Below the pieces are notes generated by a model. That model was not told the origin of the DNA. It worked only from the letters and a program-made list of their open reading frames with translations, and did no database searches. A DNA stretch of 64,000 nucleotides from Paratrimastix pyriformis. Taxonomy: Eukaryota > Preaxostyla > Paratrimastigidae. Location of the stretch: the NCBI GenBank assembly GCA_027972325.1, contig JAPMOS010000004.1, forward strand, positions 806,001 through 870,000, read 5' to 3'. Below, in pieces: positions 45,801 to 56,331 of the stretch (the stretch's first letter is position 1; every line of letters starts with the position of its first letter). Position numbers and translations under genes: made by a program.

Positions 45801-48800
45801 ATTGGACGGGGGGATTGGACGGGGGGATTGGACGGGGGGATTGGACGGGGGGATTGGACGGGGGATTGGACGGGGGATTGGACGGGGGATTGGACGGGGC
45901 ACGAACCAAGACTCCTCGAGGGAGAGGGACAGCTCGGCGTCCGTGTCGGCTGGGTTCTGGATGACCAGCGCGCGAACCTCCTCCCGGGCAGGGGGTGGGC
46001 AGCGGATGGCGCGAGGGTGTGAGCGGAGAAGCAGGCAGGAATCGGGCCATCCCCCCCCCCCCATCCTGTGCATCTCCCCTCGGCAGACCCTTGCCGCTCG
46101 CGTCATTTCCCGCGGGGCCACTGGCCATCCACACCAGGAAGGGCCCGCGGGCCTCCAAGGGCCCCGGGGCCAGGACCACGTGGGGCGGGGGCACCAGGCC
46201 GGGCGTCGAGGCGGGCGGGGGCGAGACGGTCATCGTCTCGGCAACCAGGAGCGGCGCCCGGCGAAGGTCCAGGGCCACCAGGGTGGTCGAGACCTGGGGG
46301 TGATGGTGGTGATGAATGTGATGATGATGATGAAGTGACACAGCGCGGGCCCGAGCGGGCTGGCTGCTGGCTGGCTGCTGGCGGGCGGGCGGACCTGGAG
46401 CGACATACCCACGGGGACGCCCAGCGAAGCGTTGGTCACCAGGGCCATGGCCGCGCCGATGGTCTCCCCCCGGCCCCCCGCGGGCACCACCGGGGCCACC
46501 ACCATGGCCTCGCCCAGGCTCGCATTACCGCGCGGCGGGAGGGCCATCTCCAGCGAGCCCGGACCCGCGTACACCAGGGCCGCGATCCGGGACGTGTCGG
46601 GACCCAGGGCCTGGTCGAGGGCCCGTGCCCAGCCCGAGGACCGCGCCGCCGCCGCGTCGGCAGGCGAGGCGGCGCGGGCGGGCGGGGTGTACAGCACGGG
46701 AGGAGGCACGGCGCCCACGGACGGGGCGGCGGCAAGCAGGACGTAGAGGCGCCGGGCGTGGGGCGGCACCTGGGCCAGGGCCCGGTCCAGGAAGGGCCGA
46801 CTCAGGAGGCCCGCCTGGACGGCGGTCAGGGCCTGCTGCCCGGCGGGTGCCGCCAGGGCGGGTCCGTCGACGAAGACATCCAGCGACCCACCGGCGGCGG
46901 CGGTCCCGAGGTCGTTGTTGTTGTTGTTGATGTTGTTGCCGTTTGTCATCATGGCCGTGTCGTTGAGGGCCCGCAGGAGCAGCCGGCCCATGAGGCGCAA
47001 GGGGGCCGAGGGGGCCGGGGGCAGCGGGACCGACGCCAGCTGCTGGAGCAGGGCGGCGCGGTCGGCCGGGGCGGGCTGGCCGGGTGCGGTCTGGTCGCAG
47101 CATGGGCAGCATTCGACAGCGTCCCCGGAGGCCGGGGCAGCCGGGCAGCAGACGCAGGAGCGGGCCGGGGATGATGTCGCCGACCGGCGCTTGGCGGGGG
47201 CTGCGGGCCACAGGCGGACAGCAGGCAGTTCAACCACCCCGTCGCCCGGTGGGGGCGCGGGGCCCGAGGACCCCGCCAGGTCGACGGCCCGCACTGCCCA
47301 CCCCGGGCCCAGGCCGCCCGCCCGGGCAGCCCGGAAGGTTGCGTTCAAGAGCTGGGCGGGGTACCGCCCGTTGGCCACCCGTGTCCAGTAGGCCTCGTCC
47401 TCCGGGCTGGCGAAGGGGCCCCACAGGGAGACCTGCATAGGCTCGGTGTACGGGTTGGTCACGGGGATCCTGAGGTGGTACGCCAGCCCGGCCAGCAGTG
47501 TCCCCAGGTGATACTGTCGGGGGCTGGACACCGACAGGGTGGCGGCGGTCAGGTCAGCCGATGCTGCCGGGGGCTGGGCCGCGGGCACAGGCGCGGGGAT
47601 GTTGCTGTTCTTGACCAGCATCCGATCCACCTCCATCCAGTACGCCGCGGGCCGGGTGGTGCCGCTGGGGGCCACCTGGGGCGGGCCCGAGATGAGCACG
47701 GGCGGCATGAAGCGCACCGTGACGGCTTGGTGGACGAGGCCCATGGCCAGGGTGCCCTGGAAGCCCAGCGGGACGCCTCCGCCGACCCCGCTCATCGCCA
47801 GGGAGGCCGCCTGGGGGTCGCCCGGCGCGTAGGAGGGCGCCACGCGGAAGGCGAGGTCCAGGGTGACATCGATGGGCTCGTCAGGCACCAGGCCGCCTGT
47901 CGTCGGCTGCTGTTGCGCCTGAGGTTGCTGCTTGGTGGCTGGACGGCCGCGGGCCTTCGGGGCAGTGGCCGGCTGCTGCTGCTGCTGCTGCTGGGGGGGG
48001 ATGCCCCGGGCGATGGCCTGCAGAAGCTGCAGGGCCGCCGGCCGGGCGAATCCCACGCAGGCAACCGTGGCCCGGCCGCCCGGCCCCAGGGCAACCGGGG
48101 CCCCGGACCACTCGAGGGCAGACCGGGGGGCCGTCTGATTGAGGAGGGTCGCGTTGGGGCCCAGGTAGGCCAGCAGGGTGGCCTCGGCGAGGGAGACCAC
48201 GGCGGGCGGGGTCCCCGGGGGCAACATGACCTCGATCGGGGCCGCGCACAGGTGGCTCGAGCAAGGGCAGACGGGGGCCGCCGCGGGGACCGCGGGGGCC
48301 GCCAGGGCCAGAAGCCGCTCGTGGGCTGCTGCCGACCGGGGGGCCAGCACGAGCGGGGTGCGCAGGGACTCGACATTGGTCTGCAGGACAAGAGTCGCCT
48401 GGGTCGGGGCGGCCGGGTCGGCCGCGGGGTCGGCCTCGGCGAGCAGCCGCAGAAAGAGGGCGTGCCCCGGAGGCACCAGCAGGTTGCCCTGCGAGCCCGG
48501 GGTCGGCTGGCCCCAGAGGGACGTCACCGGCTGGGCCCGGAAGGCCAGCGGAGCCGCCAGCCCGAGGGCCGCGCGCAGCCGGGCCCGGCGGGCGTGTGCC
48601 TCGACAAAGGACAGGAACAAGTCGGCCGTCTCGTTGTTGTTGTTGTTGTTGCTGCTGGACGCCGCCCCCAGGGCGCCGCTCTCCTGGAGCCAGGCCACCG
48701 CATCGGGCCCCAGGAGGGGCAGCGGGAGACGGTCCGTGGGGGGCTTGCCCCCGGCGGGGTCGGTGACGGTCGCCCAGCGGGTGCCCCCCAGGTAGGCCGT

Positions 48801-49715
48801 CGGGTGCAGGGCCAAACGGAAGCCCCGGGTGCCGGGGGCCCGCCCGGGCCAGGCAAGAAGCAGGCTGACCGGGTTGGGGTTGGCGATCAGGAGCCCCAGC
48901 TGGTGGGCCTCCCCGGCCAGCAGGGGGCCCAGCGCAAGGGGGTTCTGTGCAGGAGTGGGCGGGGGCGGAGATGAGGATGGCGTTGCTGGACCCGGGGGAC
49001 CCGGAGGGATCAAAATTGGGATGGTATTGGGCCCAGGCTGTGACGGAGGGGGGTGGAAGAGATTGGCAGCTCTGTGGGCGAGGAAGGCCGGGGTGGAAAT
49101 GGGGGTGGGATGGGGGGGAGACGGGGACCTGAATCTCGGTCGCCATCTCGAGGCCGGCCGGCCCCAGCCGGGAGACCAGCAGGCGACCCGTGCAGATGCG
49201 CAGCGGCACGGCGACGCAGCTCAGGTTGGTCGATAGATACAAGGTGCGCTCCGGGGGCCAGGCCGGCCCGCCCAGGGTGCGCCGCCACCGGCCGCCGCCC
49301 AGGGGCAGCGGACAGGCCGTGGGGCGCCTGGGCCGGGTGGAGTCCAGCGAGCCGGGCGCCAGGGAGACAGCCGGCAGGGCGGCCGCCCGGGCGAGGTGCT
49401 GGGCGGGGCTCATGTCGTCATCGCCCAGGGCGCTTGAGACTTCGGGGGGCGGCGGAGGCAGCCCAGCGTCCGAGTCGGAGTGTGGTTGGTGACCAAAGGG
49501 CTGCTGCTGCTGCTGCAGGGGGGTCGCGGGGTCTTCGACCGGGTCGCGCAGCTCCAGCCGAAGCAGGTCCTGTGCCCGTCACCGTCCCCCCCAACCAACC
49601 AACCATCACACACGCCCAAGGGCCATATGCATGCGGACCGAGACACGGTCAACATCGAGTGAGGATGTGACGCCAGAGTCAGGAGATGCAGATGATGACG
49701 GCGATGATGGTGATC

Positions 49716-49754
<39 letters not shown>

Positions 49755-49968
49755 GTGGTGGTGGTGGTGGTGGTGGTGGTGGTGGTGGTGGTGGTGGTGG
49801 TGGTGGTGGTGGTGGTGGTGGTGGTGGTGGTGGTGGTGGTGGTGGTGGTGGTGGTGGTGGTGGTGGTGGTGGTGGTGGTGGTGGTGGTGGTGGTGGTGGT
49901 GGTGGTGGTGGTGGTGGTGGTGGTGGTGGTGGTGGTGGTGGTGGTGGTGGTGGTGGTGGTGGTGGTGG

Positions 49969-49999
<31 letters not shown>

Positions 50000-52447
50000 T
50001 CCGAGGGGGGGGGGGGGGGGGGTGATGCCGACCGTGGGCACGCCTGGCCTGAGGACCGTGTTGGGGACGAACCCCGAGAGGGCGAAGAGGGCCGGGTCGG
50101 CGGTCAGGCTGGTCACGGCGACCGGGTCGGGAAGCTCGAGACGAGCCGCTGGGGGAGGGGAAGGGAAGGGAAGGGGCATGAGTGCAGATATGGGGTGTGG
50201 ATCTGGGGAATGTGTCCCGGGGGAGATGTGTCCCAGGGGAGGGCGCGGACGAGGGTGTGGGCGCGGCCGATGGAAGGCAGGTTGGGCGAGAAGACGAGCC
50301 CCGCCTCGTCCGCGCTCAAGATGGTCCTGTCCGGGGGGGGGGGGGGGGGGGGGGGGGACGAGGTCGGCGTGTTAGGAGAGGCGAGGAGGAAAGCCGCAGC
50401 ATCAAAGGCGTCATGGGAGCCCCTCCATCCCACCCACCACCCACCCACCCAATCCAGCCTGCGGAAAGGGCCATCCATCTCCAGGATGCGAATGAAGCCC
50501 CGAGGGGAGCCGAGCGGAGGGACCCGAAAAGGGGAGGATGCATGCTGGAGGAGGCGGCGAGCCCACCGACCCCGTGACGAAGCGGCCCTCGAAGGGGCAC
50601 GAGAGCGAGATGAGCCCCAGGGGCGAGGGCGGGGCCGGGGCCGGGCAGGCCGGAGCCTCCACCACCACGGCCTGGGCCACGGCGGGCGGGCGGCCGCCCT
50701 CCATCCACCTCAGCCGCCCCGGCACCACACTGCGGCTGCGGCTGCTGCTGCTGCTGGGGATGGAGGGACTGGGCCTCGGCCGTCCGATCCAGGGTCAGCC
50801 GAATCTGTGCGGGCGGACACCAAGCCATTCAAATGGCGAACCGGAGGGGGCGAGGAGGAGCCGATCAGGGGTGGGTGGGGGGGGGGGTTCTGTACACCCA
50901 CGGGTTCGATAGGCGCCGGGCAAGCACCCTCCCCGGTCTTCGATCGATCGCCCTCCCTGCCTCCCCTGCCCTCCCCTGCCCTCCCCTGCCCTCCCCTGCC
51001 CTCCCCTGCCCTCCCCCCCCGCAGGTCATATCCACCACCCGCACGAACGCACCGCCCGGGGGTGACGAACCGTGCCGGCGAAGGGCCCCGGGGCGGACGC
51101 GGCGAAGGAGACGAGCGCCACGGGGCGTCGGGTGCGGGGTGCCACCACCAGGCCCGGCATCACGTCCACCCGAACGCGCGGGTCGGGCGGCGAGAGACAG
51201 GCGCCCGTCACCTGGGGGCAGGGCGGGAGGCAGGGGATGGGGCAGCGAAGAGAGACGGCGCAGGGAGGGGCGAATCAGGTGGGATTGGGCGGGTGCGGTG
51301 CGAATGATGCAAGGATCTGTGGGTGATGCAAGGATCTGTGGGTGATGCAAGGATCTGTGGGTGATGCAAGGATCTGTGGGTGGTGCAAGGATCTGTGGGT
51401 GGTGCAAGGATCTGTGGGCGATGCAAGGATCTGTGGGTGCGCGTGGGGGCGTGGCTGTGGATGGGGCAGGCCGGACCGTGACCGGGGCGGGGCCCATGTT
51501 GGCCACCTCGAGGGGGACCCGCGTTTCAGGCTGGACGACCGGCCCCAGCGCCAGCGATTCGGGCACCAGCCGGACCCCCGCTGCGCAGACACAGACAGAC
51601 CGACACAGACCACGAGCCACGCCACCAGACAAGCCAACCCGCCACCAGGCAATCAGCCGAGGTTGAGACCCGGTGGGAAGTGGGAGGCGGGGGGAGCCCC
51701 GGGCGTCACATCGTGCGCCACATGGCGTGGCATGAAATGTGACAACGCCACAAGGGGTGACAGGGAGCGTGACAAGGGCCGTGACGTGTGACATGGCACG
51801 TCGCGTGGCGTGATGCCATACAACCCGGGGGGGTGGGGGGGTGGGGGGACCGGGCCTGGCGGGCGGGCGGGCGGGCGGGACGGACCCCGGACGACGGTGA
51901 CCTCGAGCCCCACGTCGATCGTGTTGACGGCCGTCTGAATCTGCAGCCCGGCGACCATCGTCCCGGCCTCTGCCTGCTCTGGCTCTTCGCCCGACCGGCT
52001 GGCCGCTGGGGCCGGGGCCTCGATCTGGACGTGGGCGATGGGGGCCACCTCGTAGGGGGCCAGGCTCCAGGTGGGCGCCAGGGCAGTGGACGCGTCGTCC
52101 CCGGCCGGGCCCATCAGCGGGCCGCCCCAGAACAGGCGCACTTGGTTGGGGGTCTGGCTGCTGACACCCAAAACCTGCGGCGGTGAGGGTGGTGGTGGTG
52201 GCGGGGTGGTTGGGGCGGGGTTGTAAAGACGGGGTGCGTGGTTGGACAGGGGAAGGGTCGAGAGTAGAGGCTGGTCACGGGGGGGGGAGGGGGGGGAGGG
52301 GGGAGGGACCTGCAGGGGGAGTGGGCAGGGGTTATGCAGGTAGAGCGGGAACAGCAGAGAGGTCTTGTCGGCCAGGAAAAGCGGGCTCAGTGGCTCCAGA
52401 ATGAAGACACTGCTCACTCCGTTGCCGCAAAGCTGCGGGGGGGGGGG

Positions 52448-52478
<31 letters not shown>

Positions 52479-53133
52479 AGGGGTATGATGACGGTGAAGG
52501 TGGACGGGGGGGAGCGAGCCAAACCTGGAAGGAGAAGTCGCCCAGGGTTGTGTGCAGGGTGAGATACTCCTCGATGAGTCCCATCGAGCGGGGGAGGAAG
52601 GCCAATTCGAGCATGACCGACGTGCCGGGGTCCCATCTCTGTCGCCGGGGGAGGGGAGGTGTGAGCATTGGTTTCGGTTAAAAACGGGTAGGGCGAACCG
52701 CGTCCGAAATAGAGGTGAAATTGAACGAGGGAACAAGCTCAGAGAAGGAGAGGGAAAGGATGGTGATGGTTTGATTGAGGGCGTTGAATAATCGGAAGGA
52801 TTCCCGGCCCCGTGAGTAGAGAGACCTAATGTGCAGAGGTACCGAGATCGATGATGTGGGAAGAGGCACCGAGCTCGCCAGACCAGGACCCAAAAGACAA
52901 CGAACGAAATGACCCTTCGGGGGTCAGGGAGAGTCCGGTCGATTCACCACCAAGAGAACACGAGTGGTCCCCGCTAAATCTGATGGGAAACCGGCCGATA
53001 AGCAAAAAATCCAAGGAAAAGGGTTTGCCAACCTCGAGATTGACGAATTGACTGCGACAGGTATGGAGCGGCTCAATTCGACATGGAAAAGCAACAATAT
53101 CAACCAAAGTGAAAGTCTACCAGTCGAGCGCAT
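37881..53133 (-). CDS. TMEM131: Giant TMEM131-family transmembrane protein (many exons)
   Basis: TMEM131 is a type I ER/Golgi membrane protein with luminal PapD-like domains; its cytoplasmic tail binds TRAPP and aids cargo export. Exon 1 gives a signal peptide (MRSTGRLSLWLILLLFHVEL, from 53133). The PapD-like start is recognisable: a WDPGTSVMLELAFLPRSMGL segment, then TTLGDFSFQ joined to LCGNGVSSVFIL and LLFPLYLHNPCPLPLQ joined to VLGVSSQ. Later luminal blocks include TLYLSTNLSCVAVPLRICTG at about 49230. The membrane helix LAVIFYGLVVIGLSLLAIAR is at 45243-45320. Everything after it (about 45240-37881) is a Pro/Ala/Gln/His-rich tail of over 2,000 residues with several poly-Gln runs. Luminal exons are interrupted by repeat-filled introns. 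That 37881-40270 belongs to the same gene is inferred from composition and splice borders. Confidence 0.8.
39050..39088. repeat. CTG/CAG run encoding poly-Gln
   Basis: About 13 CAG codons on the minus strand lie in the TMEM131 tail, followed by ALPLPTAELLSGW. Confidence 0.9.
39820..39874. repeat. CTG/CAG run encoding poly-Gln
   Basis: About 18 CAG codons on the minus strand follow the acceptor near 39896 (exon starting HIYMLSLQ) in the TMEM131 tail. Confidence 0.9.
40018..40196. repeat. 15-bp minisatellite in a TMEM131 intron
   Basis: The unit GATGCTGGTGATGTC and its GGTG variant is repeated about 12 times. The unit length is a multiple of three and the frame is open, but flanking splice signals (acceptor CCCTGCAG near 39896) place it in an intron between two poly-Gln exons. 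Confidence 0.85.
42870..42962. repeat. (GGTGCT)n hexanucleotide repeat encoding Pro-Ala
   Basis: About 15 nearly perfect hexamer copies in coding sequence give an alternating Ala-Pro run in the TMEM131 tail. Its DNA uniformity, against mixed codons in the other Pro-Ala runs, points to recent slippage. Confidence 0.85.
45689..45898. repeat. G run and 13-bp minisatellite in a TMEM131 intron
   Basis: A run of about 23 G is followed by 14-15 units of GGATTGGACGGGG with G-number variants. It lies between the exon coding NPADTDAELSLSLEES and the exon coding EVDGFRIVDPPCVSTP. Confidence 0.9.
49719..49995. repeat. Long (GGC)n-(GGT)n trinucleotide tract in a TMEM131 intron
   Basis: About 11 GGC units run into about 80 GGT units, the longest pure microsatellite in the window. 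On the sense strand it is an ACC tract. It lies between the exon coding SGFVPNTVLRPGVPTVG and the exon coding LRLELRDPVEDPATPL. Confidence 0.95.
50333..50357. repeat. Poly-G run in a TMEM131 intron
   Basis: This run of about 25 G follows the exon reading ILSADEAGLVFSPNLP on the minus strand. A shorter G run lies near 50006-50022. Confidence 0.8.
51305..51436. repeat. 19-bp minisatellite in a TMEM131 intron
   Basis: The unit TGATGCAAGGATCTGTGGG and a TGGTGC variant is repeated seven times. It lies between exons of the luminal part (VTGACLSPPDPRVRVDV and LALGPVVQPETRVPLEV). Confidence 0.92.
52437..52459. repeat. Poly-G run plus GGA repeats in a TMEM131 intron
   Basis: A run of about 23 G is followed by GGA units, just upstream (sense) of the acceptor for the exon LCGNGVSSVFIL. 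In sense it forms a C/T-rich tract before the 3' splice site. Confidence 0.8.
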
Positions 53134-53549
53134 CGTGAATGATCACGACTCGGCGGCTGGGGCTATCACAATTATTTGCCCGAAAAACCCAGGGGAATGC
53201 AGGCGTTTTCATCGATCTTTCTTTCTTTCTCGTGTTAGTGGATCTCGGGAGTTCCTAAACGCCAAGATGGGCTAAAACGGTGAGTCGGGTAAACCCTTTC
53301 TTTTTGTCCCTTTTCTTGAAATGAATCCTCTTCTTTTCTTTCGCTCTTCCTTTCGTCCTTCCCCCTCCTTTCATCGTTCTTCTCCGGCAATTGCCCCCCC
53401 GTCCGGATGGCCAGAACGAGAGGATTGTGTGTTTGCCTAAATTCACCGCTAGTTTTTTCATGAGGCCGAGAAAAACAACCACCCTTGGCCCCCCGCCAGG
53501 ACAACCAAAACAAGTCCCAAGCGATGCTCATCTTTGGAAAGGAACTGGT
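53134..53549. other. Spacer between TMEM131 and L27a, with a pyrimidine tract
   Basis: This is the upstream region of TMEM131 and downstream region of L27a. It holds a long C/T-rich tract (53295-53385) and one copy of a dispersed GGCAATTGCC-containing motif (53386-53416). No gene is recognised. Confidence 0.6.
53386..53416 (+). repeat. Dispersed CAATTGCCCC motif, copy A
   Basis: The palindrome GGCAATTGCC is followed by CCCCGTCCGGATGGCCAG, all preceded by a C/T tract. It is the most diverged of three related copies in 53.3-56.8 kb. Confidence 0.5.
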
Positions 53550-54194
53550 TTACGCGGACTTCTCCTTCTTGGGCTTAGGGGCCTCGGGCTTGCGGTTGAC
53601 GATCTCGCACTTGCCGCCGGCGGCAGTGATCTTCTCCTCAGCAACCTTCGAGAAGAAACGGGCACGAACGCAAACGGGGATCTCAGGGAGGAGACCCTTG
53701 CCCAGAACCTTGAAGTAGCCCTGTTCACGAGAAGTCGGATGAGTATACGAAGTAAGGGAAAGAAATATGACAGACAGCGCGAGTGCAGTCGATGACGGGC
53801 ATCTTACCCTCAGGGATGCGGGTCTTCTTCTGCTCGGAAACGAGGTTCCAAAGCTTATCAATGTTGACAATGGGGCGGTACTCGGTGTTCCGGAGGACGT
53901 GGAAGTGCCGCATACCAACCTTGCCGAAGTAGCCAGGGTGGCTAGGGTGCAGAGTGATCAATTAAGGCACGGGGAAGGTTGTGAACACAGACTATCTGTC
54001 GAGGAGGGTACGGTGATGAGTGAGACCACCAGCGTTACCACGCCCACCGGCATGCTTACGGTGCTTGCCGACACGACCATAGCCAACCTGGGTCGAGCCG
54101 CGGGTCTTGCGGGTCTTCTTAAGATGAGTAACCACTAAGGAGGAAAGGGAAGGAAGCGATTCAGCATTGGAGTGCAGTGAGCAATGCACAAACT
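53550..54194 (-). CDS. RPL27A: 60S ribosomal protein L27a (uL15)
   Basis: This is a large-subunit ribosomal protein near the tRNA exit region. After splicing it reads [15 protein letters not shown], the basic signature [16 protein letters not shown], then [43 protein letters not shown] and [12 protein letters not shown]. It ends PKKEKSA at 53550. Introns split RY (TA|C) and RA|GY. No ATG exists at the start of the main exon. Joining an upstream exon ending GACAAGA (54194) to the exon starting TGGTTACTC (54134) across a 59-nt intron makes ATG, so the start codon is split A|TG. Length and ends agree with the family. The C-terminus has a short Lys/Pro-rich extension. Confidence 0.95.
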
Positions 54195-54239
54195 CTTGTC
54201 TCGCTTGGGTGAGCGCGCTAAGAGAGTCAATACGGGGGG

Positions 54240-55385
54240 TGATATTTACTAATCATTCGTGCTGCCTCTGCCCGCGTCTGTTGACTGTCAAGCGACCGGC
54301 AGCTTGGGATGGCCTTTGGTCAGCATCACCAGTGCTTTCTTTTTATGTAGCCATATTGATGTAGCCATATTGGTCGTTCATGGTCGCATATTGGCATTGA
54401 GCTCATGCCGAAAACCTCGGCTCGTTCACGTGCAACCCTGATGTGTTTTGGACGATGTGATGTGCAAATGGTGTTGAGCTCTGATGGTCATCTTCAAAAT
54501 GAGAACTGCAATGGCCTTGCATTGATGATCGTTGTTTGCTCACTTTGAGAGCGACCCACCCTCCGTCTGGCACTGTCTTGGCGAATACTTTGCTCTTTGG
54601 CATGCGAACCTCCAATCTATGACGAAATTTCGGGCACTCCTGTCCAAGGACCACCGTCTGCTTCTCCTGTCCCTGCCAGCAAGGATTTTTGCACACGGGA
54701 AGTCAGCCGATGGAAGTGGGCACGCGACGAGGGGCTGACAGTGGGCAAACGGCAGAATGCACGTGGCGGAGGGGGTGCTGTGGTTTGACCTGGGCCGGGC
54801 AACACACCAGGCAGTGAATGTTCCAGCGGACTCCTTACCCCTCACCATTGTCTTTCCTCCCTCCTCTCCTTCTTCGCCCTTCTCCTTCTTCTCCTTCTTC
54901 CCCTGTAATTGCCCCGTTGTCCCCGGGCCAACGCGTTTTCCTGTCCCAGCGGCCTCCCTGTCCCAGGCGGGGATTCTCGCGCCTTCAGGGGCCGAGCAAT
55001 TTCGAGCTCTCCCTCTCACCACAGCCAGACTCCCACTCAGCTCAAAGCACGAAGGTTGAGGGTCCGGTCCCCTACACCCTCGACCGGAGTGAGAGAGAGA
55101 GAGAGAGGGGGGGGGGGGGGGGCGGAGGCAAACCGAGGGGCAGAGGTTCGTTGTTCCGTATTTCCGCAAGGAGTAGTCCACAAAACCAATTTGGAGAAAC
55201 ATAAAGCAATCAACCCCAAACAGACCGCGAAAAAGGTGGAAAAGATGGGGGGAAGAGAAGAAATAATAAACAGCGCCAAGTGAAGGCTCCCACCGCCGGG
55301 CAGTGGTGGAATCCGAAGGCGAAAAGGGCAGAGGTGGATTCAAGGAGAGAGTGGAGAAGACGTTTAGGGAGCGCAGCAGGAGAGA
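54240..55385. other. 1.1-kb stretch without a recognised gene
   Basis: Frames of 60-270 residues exist on both strands, but none resembles a known family or shows the codon pattern of the neighbours. A C/T tract at 54855-54905 leads into copy B of the dispersed motif (54906-54940). GA repeats and a G run lie at 55091-55123. The left part should hold the L27a promoter. Confidence 0.55.
54906..54940 (+). repeat. Dispersed CAATTGCCCC motif, copy B
   Basis: This 35-bp copy is 30 of 35 identical to copy C on the opposite strand (core AATTGCCCC then TGTCCCCGGGCCAAC). It follows a C/T-rich tract of about 60 bp, as the other copies do. Confidence 0.7.
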
Positions 55386-55957
55386 TTAACTCGTCGAGTC
55401 GCAAAACTCCCACTTAGCGGGCGGCGGCGGTGGCGGCATGTCGGCGAGCCGGGAGCGGCAGTTGGAAATATCGGTTTGGATGGCGTGTTTCAACTCGTCT
55501 GTTGAAGAGCATTACAGACTCGTGGACGAATCAGTGGGTGCAGACCAAGAGAGTGGAATGTGGTCTGATTCCGGAGATTCCCATAAAACAGTAATGAGAG
55601 AGTTGAGTCATAGAAGTTGGCGGGGAATTCGTGAAGAATATGCGCTTCCTGCGAGGATCGTGGGTTTGGAAGTTGAAGAAAGAGGAAATGAGGGCAGACA
55701 ATAGTAACAGGGCCGTTTCCAAACGTCGCATTATTTCCAACGCTGCAAACCATCTGGAAAACACCTTCTTGTCCAACCAGAGAGGCATAGCCAAAAAAGA
55801 CGCCGTAGCCAAGTCTTGCTACCACATCTTCATGGCCGACTGAGGAAATGTTGGCTGTGGGGCAGGAAAGAACCACTTTTCCTTGGCCCCTGCCATGAAC
55901 AACGCAACCCTGGAGAAACACCGGAAAGGGAGCTGCGAACTTGTGTGCCTCAAACAT
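55386..55957 (-). CDS. RFK: Riboflavin kinase (3 exons)
   Basis: The enzyme phosphorylates riboflavin to FMN. The start is MFEAHKFAAPFPVFLQGCVV (55957). The nucleotide loop GRGQGK is followed by the PTAN motif (LSCPTANISS), then GYGVFFGYASL and FQMVCSVGNNATFGNGP. An intron (GTTACT to CTCGCAG, about 55714-55656) joins EAHILHEFPANFYD and LLFYGNLRNQTTFHSLGLHPLI. A second short intron (GTCCAC to CAACAG) joins HELKHAIQTDISNCRSRLAD; the end is KWEFCDSTS with TAA at 55386-55388. It is a single-domain kinase with no FAD synthetase fusion, as in most fungi and animals. Its product FMN is the cofactor of the flavodiiron protein encoded at 26626-28438. Confidence 0.9.
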
Positions 55958-56331
55958 CGCCCGTTTGGTGGTTGAAATCCTCCGGAGCTGCGCACAGTGC
56001 CCCTTTGAAATCCCGAAAAGATCCGAGTGGCCATCGATCATCCTTCTTGTTGGGACACACGGTTTTTGACCCTGTCTAACACGTGGTTGTGATGTGTTGT
56101 TGGCACGTGCAGCTGAGCAGAGAAAGTAATTTGTTTCAGGGCATATCACATTTAATGGTCATGTCCGGTCCGGTCTCACGACGGTCAGGGGAGATGTACG
56201 AGCCGCTTTATGAGACTCGTGCGCTCATAATTGAAAAACGGAAGGGGAAAGACAGTGAGGCAGGGAGCCAACGTGATCATCCATAAAAATAAAGGAAAAT
56301 ACCGACCGGATACACTCGGACGCGACGCTTT
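55958..56331. other. Spacer between riboflavin kinase and the DHRS7-like gene
   Basis: This is the upstream region of the riboflavin kinase gene and the 3' flank of the next gene. An AT-richer stretch lies near 56220-56310. No further gene or named motif is seen. Confidence 0.5.

Noticed and set aside
45136-48974. Long plus-strand frames of 370-500 codons
   Set aside because: They lie opposite TMEM131 exons that code for recognisable luminal and transmembrane sequence on the minus strand, and they show no domain.
49631-51307. A 558-codon plus-strand frame with a poly-Gly run
   Set aside because: The poly-Gly comes from the GGT/GGC microsatellite, and the rest is antisense to TMEM131 exons and introns.
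51305-51436. Regular 19-bp repeats considered as a CRISPR array
   Set aside because: The copies are directly adjacent with no spacers, lie in an intron of a eukaryotic gene, and no cas-like gene is present.
54540-55343. A 267-codon minus-strand frame between L27a and riboflavin kinase
   Set aside because: Composition changes abruptly along the frame, it crosses a GA repeat, a G run and the dispersed motif copy B, and no family resemblance was found.
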